Shown here: piece after piece, positions 1 through 10,600 of the stretch
Layout of the letters: every line of letters starts with the position of its first letter
Numbering within the stretch: the first letter of the stretch is position 1
Assembly (NCBI GenBank): GCA_903885595.1
Contig: CAISJJ010000116.1
Span: forward strand, 1-33,945
From: an uncultured Bacteroidales bacterium
GTDB taxonomy: Bacteria; Bacteroidota; Bacteroidia; Bacteroidales; FEN-979
Direction of reading: 5' to 3'
Length of the DNA: 33,945 bases
Notes under the pieces: model-generated
The model's database searches: none
The model's input: the letters and a program-made list of their open reading frames with translations, nothing else
What the model was told of the DNA's origin: nothing
Made by a program: the position numbers and the translations under genes

Positions 1-670
1 CGCTTGCAAAGCCCCTGGCCAGCGAAAGTGTCGCTGTACTCCAGGTGTTCGTGGAAAAATTATATATATCAACCCTGTTGGTGGTCGAATTTGAACCATA
101 TTTCCCCCCGGCAAAAAGGGCAAGATTACCAACCACTGCAGATGCCATCCCTTCCCTTGCAAGTGAAAGAGCTGTAGTTGTCCAGTCACCAGACTGAATA
201 TCGTAAATATCCACAACATTTTTGTAAACCTGGCTGGGATATTGAAAACCTCCCGCAAACAGAACTTTGGTGCCATAGGTTACTGCAGCCATCGAAAACC
301 TGGGAACCGAAAGCTGTTCGACTGTCCATTGTTGGGTAACAGTATCAAAGATATCCACCGTGGCATAGGATACGGACCAATCAAAACCGCCTGCAAAAAA
401 GACCTTGCTGCCACAAGCTGCACCAGAAATTACCTCCCGGGCTACGGACAGATCACCAGGGTATTCCCATTCCCCTGTTGAAACGTCATAAACCTCTACA
501 GTTGCCAAAGAATTAGTTCCATTATTCCCTCCTGCAAACCAGGCTTTGTTCCCAAGGGCGGCTGAACCCATCACTCTTTTAGCCTCGGATAAATTGGTAT
601 ACGTCCACTGTCCATGCGAAGTCAATGCAAGGCAGAGCAGGATTGCTGAAATGAGTACATTTTTTTTCAT
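1..670 (-). CDS. Secreted Kelch-repeat beta-propeller protein (partial, 3' end outside window)
   Basis: An open frame runs from an ATG at 670 to the window edge without a stop, giving about 223 residues. It begins with a signal peptide (MKKNVLISAILLCLALTSHG) followed by at least four Kelch-type blades of roughly 48 residues. Each blade has a VxIYD/YDVSTGxW strand, an LSxAR turn and a terminal [FV]FAGG glycine pair (for example KVFFAGG, KVLFAGG, ALFAGG). Kelch propellers are usually protein- or glycan-binding, and the signal peptide places this one outside the cytoplasm. The C-terminus is missing, so a T9SS tail like those of the two upstream neighbours cannot be checked. The specific ligand is unknown. 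Confidence 0.85.
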   Translation of the reverse strand, partial: MKKNVLISAILLCLALTSHGQWTYTNLSEAKRVMGSAALGNKAWFAGGNNGTNSLATVEVYDVSTGEWEYPGDLSVAREVISGAACGSKVFFAGGFDWSVSYATVDIFDTVTQQWTVEQLSVPRFSMAAVTYGTKVLFAGGFQYPSQVYKNVVDIYDIQSGDWTTTALSLAREGMASAVVGNLALFAGGKYGSNSTTNRVDIYNFSTNTWSTATLSLARGFAS

Positions 671-734
671 GTTATTGGGTTATTGATTTTGCCTACTCTG
701 TTGACAGTTTTCGGCATGGCTGTTTGCTATTAAA

Positions 735-800
735 AGTTCACAGTCGGCAGTTCGCAGTTGGCAGTCGGTTTCATTGACTGCCGGCTGGCGGCTGCAGACT
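735..800. repeat. Decayed heptamer inverted-repeat island A
   Basis: Degenerate 7-nt units (CAGTCGG, CAGTTCG, CAGTTGG) at 736-768 are followed after a 7-nt spacer by the same units in opposite orientation at 776-800. The right end overlaps the TAG stop of the neighbouring gene at 799-801. This is the most diverged and most G+C-rich of the islands in this window. Confidence 0.7.
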
Positions 801-3800
801 AATTTTTCATCATTTTCCCGCTCTCTGATTTTTTTCCCGTCACAAGCCGATAAAAATAAATCCCTCCGGGCATACCTTCCGAATTCCACTGCACGCTTTG
901 TTTTCCTGCGGATTGTTGCCCGTTAACCAGAATTTCCACCACCATTCCGATATTATTGAATATCGTCAGGGTGACAACTCCATCTTCCTTAAGTTCATAT
1001 TCAATAGCAACGCGTGAACTGAACGGATTCGGATAACTGCTGACTGCCATCTGCCGACTGCCGGCTTCAGGAACGGTCACCGCGTCACATGCCTCCTGCA
1101 CCTCTTGCTGACTGTTACACCCTGTTGCATTATCAGAAATTGCAATGATTCCATTTTGTGCGGCGAGGTAATCGCACACGCTCTGCACGTGGCATGTTGA
1201 CAAGGCATTATTGCCATAGATAATCAAATTCGCGACGGAGCCTGCAGAAATATTATCCAACCCACCGAGGCTGGTGAGGCTGTCGTTATAACTGATTTCA
1301 AGGGATCCCCCGATGGAATTCAAACCATAAAGCGCCTCAAGGCTGTGCAGGCCATTGTCATATTTCATGCTAAGGTCTCCTCCGATCGAAACCAGGTTCT
1401 CCAGACCGGTCAGGCCAGGCAATGCAATGTTGCCGAACAGCAGAAGTTTTCCTCCGATCGAAGTCAATCCATTCAAAGCAGACAGATCGGCCAGGGAGAA
1501 ATTCAAATAAATGTTCAATCCTCCTCCGATCGTATGTAATCCTTCCAGGCCATGCAGGCTTGTCAGGCCGGGGTTTCCTCCTCCACCGCCATAAATGCCG
1601 ATATAAATGTCGCCCTCCACTTCAGCCAGGTTATAAAGCCCCGAAAGGTCAGGAAGGATGTGATTTTTAGCAACGGTAAGGCTGCCGGAAAGTGATGTCA
1701 GCGAACTCAAACCAGCTAAACCGGTCAGGGCGTCATTGCCAATAATTTCAAGATTTCCCCCGATGGAAGTCAGTTCTTCCGGACCTGCCAGGCTGGCCAG
1801 CGCATCATTGTTTGAAATGAAAAATCCCTGCCCGATCGTCAGAATATTGTCAAGACCCGACAGACTGGTAAGGCTGTTATTATTGGAAATTTCAACCGTC
1901 CCCCCTACAACAATTAAATTTCCCAGGCCCATTAAATTGGCCAGGGATGGATTACCATGAAGGTTACCTGAATAATCGGAAAATCCTATCTGCAGGTTTC
2001 CGCCAATAGAATTCAGGCTCCCAAGTCCTGTTAAACTGTGCAATGAATCGTTGTCAGAAATATCAATACTTTCTCCGATAACATTCAAATTTTCCAGGCC
2101 TGTCAAACTATAAAGGGCAGGGTTGCCTGAAATGTGAATGTTTCCCCATATTGAATTCAAATTCTCCAGCCCGGCCAGACTGGCCAGGGCATCGTTGTCA
2201 GTGATGTCCATGCCTCCTCCGATGGAAGTCAGATTTTCAGGCCCTGTCAGATTTACCATGGCATTATTTGAATAAATTGTCAGGTTACCTGCGACAGTAG
2301 TCAGATTTTCCAGTCCCGTCAAACTGGTGAGGGCATTGTTTGAATTAATTGACAAATCCCCTGTGATGGTGGTCAGGTTTCCCAGCCCGGTCAAACTGGC
2401 CAGGGAGGGATTGCCATTTGAATACCATTGTCCTCCAATGGCAAGGTTTCCCCCGACAAAAATCAAATTGTTTAATCCTGTTATACTTGTCAATGAATCG
2501 TTTCCGGAGATTTCAATGGAGCCTGACAGGGAAGTCAAACCCTCGAGCCCGGCCAGGCTGATCAGTGCAGGATTTTCAAGAATCGTAAGATTTCCCCCGA
2601 TCAAATGCAAATTTTCCAGCCCTGCCAGGCTGGCCAGTGAGAAATTGTATCCCGAGTAAGTTGACCCAATGTAAACGTCTCCACCGATGACATCCAGATT
2701 ATTCAACCCGGCCAGACTTGTCAGGACTGAGTCGGCATATATTTCGAGTCCTCCCCTGATGGATGTTAAATTTTCCAATCCCGCCAAACTGGTCAGCGCC
2801 GGGTTGCCTGTTATGGCGAGTTTACCCGCAATGGATGTGATCCCCGTCAACCCGTTCAGATTTGAAATGTCATTGCCATTTATGATAACATCCCCTTCCA
2901 GGTCGGTGCATCCAGGGTAAACGGTTTGAAAATTGTCAACATCAGCCTGCGAGATAAAATTATATTGCCCGGTAACCCGGCAGGGGAGTGTAATACCGCA
3001 GCCCATTGCCACATCTAATATGCTGTTGCAACCGGGTGCATTGTACCGGATATCAACGGTGCCTCCGGAGCTGGTTAAATAGGCACAGATGCTTTGGATG
3101 GAACAGGCTGATAATGAATTATTGTACAATATTGTCAGGTTGGTGATGGACCCGGCCATGAGGTTGTCCAGCCCTGAAAGACTATTCAGGCTGAAGTTTC
3201 CATAGATCATCAGGGCACCCCCGATGGATGTCAGCGAATTCAGCCCGGCTAAATTTACCAGGGAGTTATTGCCTCCTCCTCCCCACCCCCACATTTTACC
3301 TATTTCAAGGTTCCCCGGAATGGAAGTGAGCGAATTTAACCCGGTTAAACTGACCAGGGAGTTATTACTATAAACAGAAAGGCTTCCGCCGATAGAGGTC
3401 AATCCTTCCAGCCCGGTTAAACTGGTGAGGGAGTCGTTATTATTAATCTGCATATCACCCCCTATGCTGGTCAATCCTTCCAACCCATCAAAGCTGGTCA
3501 GGTAGGCGGAAGAAATTGAGAAGCTCCCCCCGATGGAGTCCAGGTTTTCCAACCCTGTCAAACTGGTCAGGCTGGAAGAATATATTTGAAGACTACCTCC
3601 GATTGAGGTCAAACTTTCCAACCCTGTCGAACTTGTCAGGGAGGGGTTGCCTGATATGGTAAGTCCGCCCGCAATGGATGATACAGCGCTTAGTCCGTTC
3701 AGGTTCGTAATATCATTTCCGCTGATCGAAACGTCGCCTTCAAGGTCGGTGCATCCCGGGTAAAAGATTTGAAAATTGTCTACATCTGCCTGGGAGTAAA

Positions 3801-4494
3801 AATTATAATTCCCGTGAGGCAGGCATGGCATGGTAATGCCGCAGCCTGCCGCCACATCGAATATACTCTTGCACCCTGTTGCATTGTTTCGAATGTCAAT
3901 GATTCCTCCGGGGCTGGCTAAATATGTGCAAATACCTTGTATTGAGCAGGTTGATAATGAGGAGTTATAAGTCACAAACAAATTTGTGATAGTCCCGGCC
4001 GATAGGTTCTCCAGCCCCGCAAGGCTGACAAGACTGTAGTTGTCGGTTATTACCAGGTCACCGCCGATGGAGGTCAATCCCTCCAACCCGGTCAGACTTG
4101 TCAGGTAATTTCCCCAACGAATTTCCAGGCTGCCACCGATGGAGGTCAATCCCTCCAACCCGGTTAAACTTGTGAGGTAGGCGGCATAAATTTCAAGGCT
4201 GCCACCGATAGAAGTAAGATTATTTAATCCTGCCAGACTGCCCAGCGCCCAGTTGTATCCAATATGAAGGGTATCCCCGATGGAAGTCAGCACGCTTAAT
4301 CCATTAAGATTGGTGATATCATCTCCTTCGATCCAGACACTGCCTTCTATCAGGGAACAACCCGGATAATTGGCCTGGAAATTATCGATCTGGGCCTGGT
4401 TGGAGAAGGTAATGCCTTCGGGCAGGCAGCCCTGCGAAAAGGCGATAGTATGACTGATGGCTACAGCTGTGATGATGAGGATAAGTTTTTTCAT
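799..4494 (-). CDS. Giant secreted leucine-rich L-domain repeat protein with T9SS sorting tail
   Basis: The protein has 1231 aa from an ATG at 4494. The open frame continues upstream only because the adjacent heptamer repeat has no stops, and the ATG at 4494 starts a good signal peptide (MKKLILIITAVAISHTIAFS). Three modules follow, starting near 4428, 3825 and 2982. Each opens with a C-x-x-x-G-x(4)-SQAxxDNFQ...YPGC segment, runs through 23-30 residue units of the type LTSLTGLxNLTSIGGxLxI, and closes with a cap containing STCxxQxxCxYL...GC...C. The third module is far longer than the others. The last 80 or so residues contain YPNPF and GGIYFYRLVTG and match a T9SS type A (Por secretion) tail. 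The protein is probably exported and held at the cell surface, with a binding or adhesive role. The ligand is unknown. Confidence 0.9.
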   Translation of the reverse strand: MKKLILIITAVAISHTIAFSQGCLPEGITFSNQAQIDNFQANYPGCSLIEGSVWIEGDDITNLNGLSVLTSIGDTLHIGYNWALGSLAGLNNLTSIGGSLEIYAAYLTSLTGLEGLTSIGGSLEIRWGNYLTSLTGLEGLTSIGGDLVITDNYSLVSLAGLENLSAGTITNLFVTYNSSLSTCSIQGICTYLASPGGIIDIRNNATGCKSIFDVAAGCGITMPCLPHGNYNFYSQADVDNFQIFYPGCTDLEGDVSISGNDITNLNGLSAVSSIAGGLTISGNPSLTSSTGLESLTSIGGSLQIYSSSLTSLTGLENLDSIGGSFSISSAYLTSFDGLEGLTSIGGDMQINNNDSLTSLTGLEGLTSIGGSLSVYSNNSLVSLTGLNSLTSIPGNLEIGKMWGWGGGGNNSLVNLAGLNSLTSIGGALMIYGNFSLNSLSGLDNLMAGSITNLTILYNNSLSACSIQSICAYLTSSGGTVDIRYNAPGCNSILDVAMGCGITLPCRVTGQYNFISQADVDNFQTVYPGCTDLEGDVIINGNDISNLNGLTGITSIAGKLAITGNPALTSLAGLENLTSIRGGLEIYADSVLTSLAGLNNLDVIGGDVYIGSTYSGYNFSLASLAGLENLHLIGGNLTILENPALISLAGLEGLTSLSGSIEISGNDSLTSITGLNNLIFVGGNLAIGGQWYSNGNPSLASLTGLGNLTTITGDLSINSNNALTSLTGLENLTTVAGNLTIYSNNAMVNLTGPENLTSIGGGMDITDNDALASLAGLENLNSIWGNIHISGNPALYSLTGLENLNVIGESIDISDNDSLHSLTGLGSLNSIGGNLQIGFSDYSGNLHGNPSLANLMGLGNLIVVGGTVEISNNNSLTSLSGLDNILTIGQGFFISNNDALASLAGPEELTSIGGNLEIIGNDALTGLAGLSSLTSLSGSLTVAKNHILPDLSGLYNLAEVEGDIYIGIYGGGGGNPGLTSLHGLEGLHTIGGGLNIYLNFSLADLSALNGLTSIGGKLLLFGNIALPGLTGLENLVSIGGDLSMKYDNGLHSLEALYGLNSIGGSLEISYNDSLTSLGGLDNISAGSVANLIIYGNNALSTCHVQSVCDYLAAQNGIIAISDNATGCNSQQEVQEACDAVTVPEAGSRQMAVSSYPNPFSSRVAIEYELKEDGVVTLTIFNNIGMVVEILVNGQQSAGKQSVQWNSEGMPGGIYFYRLVTGKKSESGKMMKN

Positions 4495-4507
4495 ATGTTG
4501 AGGTTTT

Positions 4508-4618
4508 AAAGTTTGCCGTTTGTGGTTTGCAGTTTCCAGTTTCCAGTTCCCAGTTTGCAGTTCGAGGTTTGTAGCCCGCCATCGATGAAACCAACTGGGA
4601 ACTGCAAACTGCAAACTT
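4508..4618. repeat. Heptamer inverted-repeat island B
   Basis: The left arm 4508-4571 is built of GTTTGCA/GTTTCCA/GTTCCCA units. The right arm 4593-4618 carries the reverse-complement units (AACTGGG, AACTGCA). CAGTTCCCAGTT in the left arm has a perfect complement in the right arm. The island fills the whole gap between the stop of the 2021-aa gene (4623) and 14 nt before the next start codon (4494). Confidence 0.9.
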
Positions 4619-4622
4619 TTTA

Positions 4623-7600
4623 CTATTCTACCATCAGTTTTTTCCTTGCTTTCCATTGCCCGGCACCCAGTTCAACGACGTACATCCCCGGCGGAAGTTT
4701 TGAAATATCGAGATTATTATTTACTGTTTTCCCTTGTAGAACCTTTTGCCCGGTTTGGTTGAAAATGACCACCTCTTCAATGAGTCCGCCGTTTTTGGAA
4801 GAAATCGACACCGATTTATCGGCAGGATTGGGAAACAGCGAATATTGGTCCGCTGAAACGATATCCTCCACAGAAACAGCGCAAGCAGCCAGTACTTCTT
4901 CAGGGCTGTTGCATCCCGGGGCATTATTGCCAATATGAATTTCACCATTCGGAGCTGCCAGGTAATCGCAGACACTTTGCACTTCGCATATTGATAAAGA
5001 ACTGTCACTGCAGATCTCAAGGTTGGTGATAGAACCTGCCACAATGTTCTCCAGGCCTGCAAGGCTGGCCAGGGAGGGATTGTGGCCAATATTAAGTGTC
5101 CCGCCAATGCGGGTTAAATTTTCCAGTCCATGGAGGCTGGTTAATGAAGCATTCCCCCCGGGTATGCCCATGCCTGCTTCATAACAATAGCCAATATAAA
5201 GGCCGCCGCTGATGGAATCAAGATTGTCCAGCCCTGATAAATTCACAAGATGACTGTTTTCATACACACTCAGCCCGCCACCGATGTAATTCAGATTGTT
5301 CAGCCCGTCCAGGTTAATCAAACTGCCGTTGCGCTTAATTCCAACCCATCCGTTCAGCGAGGATACACCTTCCAATCCGGTAAGACTGGAAAGAGCGCCA
5401 TTACCACCAATAAATATGTAGCCCCCTACAGAAGTCAGATTGTTTAATCCTGATAAACTGATCAGTGAAGGATTGCCTCCGTCCAATCCTGAACCTTCAA
5501 TCGGAGTCGGTGCTCTCCCGATGAAAAGGTTTCCTCCGATTGAATGCAAACCTTCCAGCCCTGCAAGGCTTGTCAATCCCTGGTTACAATCAATATCCAA
5601 ATCTCCCCCGATGGAATCCAAACCATTCAATCCAGCCAAATTAACCAGGGCGTTATTGCCCTGACAACCCCAGTATTTATGACCTATTATCAGACTACCA
5701 CCAATATAATTCAGATTTTCAAGCCCCGCTAAACTTGTAAGTGGATTGTTGATGATAAAAAGTGAATCACCGATAGCATTCAATACGCTTAATCCATTCA
5801 GGTTGGTAATATCAGTAGTAGCATAAGGTTCTCCAATTTGAACAGTTCCCTCAATTTCAGTGCACCCCGGATAATTAGTCTGGAAATTATCAATCTGTGA
5901 CTGGGTAGTAAAGGTGATGCCTTCGGGCAGGCAGGATGTCTCGCAGGCAGCCAGCACTTCTTCCGGGCTGTTGCAGCCGGGGGCGTTATTTGCGATCGAA
6001 ACGAATCCAGTCGGGCTTGCCAGGTAATCACAAATACTTAGAACATCACAGGTTGACAAAGCGTAATTTCCCCAGATGCTTAAATTACTGATCGAAGCAG
6101 CTTCAACATGATCCAGCCCGGATAAGCTGGTCAGGGCAGTGTTCATAACAATATTGAGTGATCCGGCAATGAAGGTCACTCCCTCCAACCCCGACAAACT
6201 GGTAAGGGAAGGATTGCCTCCACCATGATAGGGACTACCATAATCACCAATTTGCAGCGTTCCACCGATAGAATCAAGGTTGTTCATACCCTCCAGATCC
6301 ACAAGAGCATAATTCCCATAAATTGCCAGGTGGCCTCCGACAGATGTCAAATTTTCCAACCCGGATAAGTTAATCAGGGAACTGGCAACAATGATCAGAT
6401 TGGCACCTATTCGATGTAAATTATCAAGGCCGGTAAGGTAATTCAGACTGGGATTTCCTGTGCAAGGATCTTCAGGGGGACAATCTGCAAGAATAAGACT
6501 GCCTTCGATGGTTGTCAGGTTTTCCAATCCGGTTAAACTTGTGAGATTTTCATTTCCAAATATTTTAAGGTCTGCCTTTAGGGAAGTTAGATTTTCTAAT
6601 CCTGTGACGCTGGTCATATTGCTATTGAAGGCAATCAGGAGGTCTCCCCCGATGGAAGTCAAACTGTCAAGTCCGGTCAGATTGATCAGGGAAGTATAAT
6701 AAATATCAACACTGCCGCCGACGGAGGTTATAACACTTAATCCGTTGAGGTTGTTTATTCCACTTCCGTTGATGGTAACATCTCCTTCAATCTCAGTGCA
6801 TCCCGGATGATTGACCTGGAAACTGTCAACCTGGTTTTGTGTGGTAAAGGTGATGCCTTCGGGCAGGCAATGTGTTTCGCAGGCAGCTTGTACCTCTTCA
6901 GGGCTGTTGCAGCCGGGGGCATTGCCTTCAATCCAAGGATTACTACCCGGGATTGCCAAATAATCGCAAATACTATTTATCGCACAGTCAGATAAAGAAT
7001 GATTCCCAAGGATTTGTAGGTTTCCGACAGAACCGGCTTCTATATTTTCCAGCCCTGTTATATTGGTCAGGTTGGGATTGCCATAAACCGACATACCTCG
7101 CCTAATACCAATTGCAGTGTAGCCCCCAATGGAATTCAAACCATCTAAACCTGACAGGCTGGTCAATGAGTTGTTGCTATAAATAATAAGGCTTCCTCCA
7201 AGGGAGGTCAATGAGGTCAGCCCTGTTAAATCAGTTAGTGAGGAATCTCCATAAATTGAAAGGTCTTCCCCGATGGATGTCAAATTGCTCAATCCATCCA
7301 AATGGGTGATATCACTTCCGCTGATCTCGACATCTCCTGCTAATTCGGTGCAACCGGGATAATTGACCTGGAAATTATCAATGTCTGCCTGCGATAAAAG
7401 ATAATAGTTGCCAAAAGGCAAACATGGAAGTGAAATTCCACAATCACTTGCCACTTCTGCCGGGTTGTTGCAGCCGGGCGCATTCGAATAAATATTAACA
7501 CTGCCGTTCGGGCTGGTTAAATAATTGCAGAGACTTTGGACGGAACAAGTAGATAATGACTCATTGCCAGCGATAGTCCATGAATTGATTGTGCCGGCAT

Positions 7601-10600
7601 CAATAGTTGCCAATGCGGAAATACTGGTCAGTGCCGGATTACCATATAAAACTCCCCAATAGAAAATACCAATTTCGAGATTGCCCCCGATCGAATTCAG
7701 ATTCTCCAGGCCTGTAAGACTGGTCAGGGCGTCATTGCCGTAAATGCTGAGATTACCACCGATGGAGGTTAATGAATTCAGTCCTGTTAAGCTTGTCAAC
7801 GCTGAATTGCGATTCACCGAAGAACTTCCGCCGTCATCGAGAAGAGGGCCAATTGCCAGGTCGCCCCCGATGAAAGTCAAATTATCCAACCCTGTAAGAC
7901 TGGTCAGGGCATCATTGCCGTAAATGCTGAGACTCCCCCCGATGGAAGTTAAGGCATTGAGCCCGGTCAGGCTGGTTAAAGCATTGTTTTCTGTAACTTC
8001 CATCTTTCCGCCGATTGTGGTTAAGGCGTTTAGTCCGGCAATGCTGTTTAAAGCATTGCATAAAATAATTTCAAGGGAACCCCCGATGGAAGTCAACCCC
8101 TCCAGCCCGGTCAGGCTGCTCAGTGCTGAGCTAAAACTGATCCAAACATTTCCCCCAATGGAATTCACATTGTCCAATCCTGTGAGGCTGGTCAGGGCGT
8201 CGTTATTATTTATCCAAAGGTCACCACCGATGGAGGTTAAAATACTTAATCCGTTGAGATTGTTTATTCCACTTCCATTGATCGCAACATCTCCCTCAAT
8301 TTCCGTACACCCCGGATAATTTGTTGAAAAATTATCAATCTGCTCCTGGGTTGTAAACGTGATCCCCTCCGGCAGACAGTAATGCGGCAGGGTGGTTTCA
8401 TAAATGGAACGCCCGAAGGTGCCAACCCTTAAATACCGGGTAGAATTTATGTTCACGTAATCAAAGTCCATTCCCGGTACAAACGGAATTCCTTCACTGG
8501 CGTATGTCCAGGTTGCGCCGCCATCGGTGGAGGAGTAAACACCGATGTCGTTGGCGACATATAAATGATGGGTGTTTTCAGGGTCAATGAAAAGGTCGTT
8601 GCAGGGCAGGTCGGGCAGGTCGCCCGAAATATTGGTCCAGGTTTGCCCGAGGTCGGCGCTTTTCCAGACCTTATTCCCCGGCGAAAATCCTGTCCGGAGA
8701 ACATACATTGCACTGTCATCCACCGGGTCTGTGACCACCCTCGAAATCCAGCGGCTTTCACCGGGAATATGATCGGTCACGTCGATCCAGATGGTGCCCC
8801 CGTTGGTTGACACTTTCACGACAATAATATCTCCCGGTACCGGGGCCTGGGTGCATCCGGCGGCGAAGATCATGTTGTTTGGATTCACCTGGCTTTGTGC
8901 CATGGTGTTAATAAATTCCTGGGAAACATTGGCAGCAATCACAAAAAACGATGCACCGGCGTTCGTTGATTTCAGGATGCTTTTATTGGCCGAGTAAAGT
9001 GTTTTATGGTTGACCGGATGCATAAACAATGGTGTGATCCAGGCGCCATTGACATTATTAAGATATGAAAATGATGCCCCGCCATTCGTACTCCTGAACA
9101 GGTAGCCACATTGAGCTGAAGAGTACACGGTATCCGGGTTGTGGTTAAAAAAACATTCCATCCCGTCGCCGCTGGGCTTCATGGTCCAGGTCGTACCGCC
9201 ATTCCAACTGATCGCATTCGCATTGTCCTGCATTCCTCCGAAAAGTATCTGGGAATTCGAGGGATGGGACGCAATTCTGTAAAACTGAAGGGTTTCCAGT
9301 CCCTGGTTCCGGGAGCTGGCGGTATAGCCTTTATCTGTTGATTGATAAAATCCTCCATCACAGCCAATATAAAGGTAATCTGGGTTTGAGGGCGCAAAAA
9401 CCAGTTTATGGTAATCATTGTGTACGAGACTGCCCCAGAGGTCAGATCCAAATGGCCTGACCGGAGAAAAGTTTGACCCATTTGTTGTCCGGTGCAGTTC
9501 AACGTTCCCGATGAGTACATGATTTGGATTTTCAGGATCTACGGCGATGCACAGGTCATAAAAACCCTGGTCATACCATCCGGAACCATCAAATCCGCCC
9601 AGGTTGGTCCCGGCCGAGATCTGCGCCCAGCTGGTTCCGCCGTTTACCGATTTGTATGCGCTGGTCGACATGGTGTTGAGGTTGAAGATCACCGCATAGA
9701 TCATATTGGGATTCGATTGTGAAACATCGATCTGGATCCTGTGCATTGAACTTCCCGGGGGCAGCCCGAGATTGCTTTTTAACCAGCTGATTCCCTGGTT
9801 GTTGGAAATATAAAATCCGGCATTGTTGTTTCCGCCACCAACTGCAGCATACACCCTGTTCGCATCGGTAGGGTGGTATGCAATATCGTATGCATCCTGT
9901 ACATCCAGCGTCCTGGTCCAGGAAAGCCCGGCGTCACTGCTTCTCCAGATCCCTTCATTGGGCAGGTCGCCGGAGAAAAAATATCCGCTGGCCATGGCGC
10001 CAATAACCAGGTTTGAATTGTAAGGGCTGACGGCAAGATCCCCGAAGTTGGTTATGGGCCCTATCCCGTTGGTGATCCGGGTCCATGTCGCTCCGCCATC
10101 GGTCGATTTGAATATTCCCTTCCCGTCGAACCCAATAAAGCCTTGCAGGTAAGAACATTCCCCCGATCCGGCATAAATGGTTTCAGGATTGTTCGGATCG
10201 ATGGCAATGGCCCCGAAGGAGAGCGATTCAAGGCCATGGCCGATATCCAGCCAGGTCTGACCTCCGTCGTTGGTTTTCCATATTCCGCCGCTGGCAGCTC
10301 CAATATATATGATCAACGGATCGGCAGGATGAACGGCAATGGCCCTGACCCTTCCGCTTACTTTCCCCCAATTTGTGTAGGGACTTTGAATGCCCTGCGG
10401 CCCGACGGATGACCAGGTTAGGCCGGCATCACCATTCTTTGCACTGGTTTGAACTTTTTTGATCTCACGGTCCATCTCCTGTGCATACCTGGTCCGGGGA
10501 ATGGTATCGTAAGGAAACGACCGTTGAACGTTGAACCACTCGGCCCGCTTGTACGCTTTTCGGTTTTTGATGTAATCAGGAATATTTTTTCTGTCTGATG

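Noticed and set aside
1345-8319. Many plus-strand open frames opposite the two giant genes
   Set aside because: They are antisense shadows of the repetitive L-domain codons: they repeat the same pattern out of frame, lack signals and domains, and the minus-strand frames are continuous with signal peptide and sorting tail.
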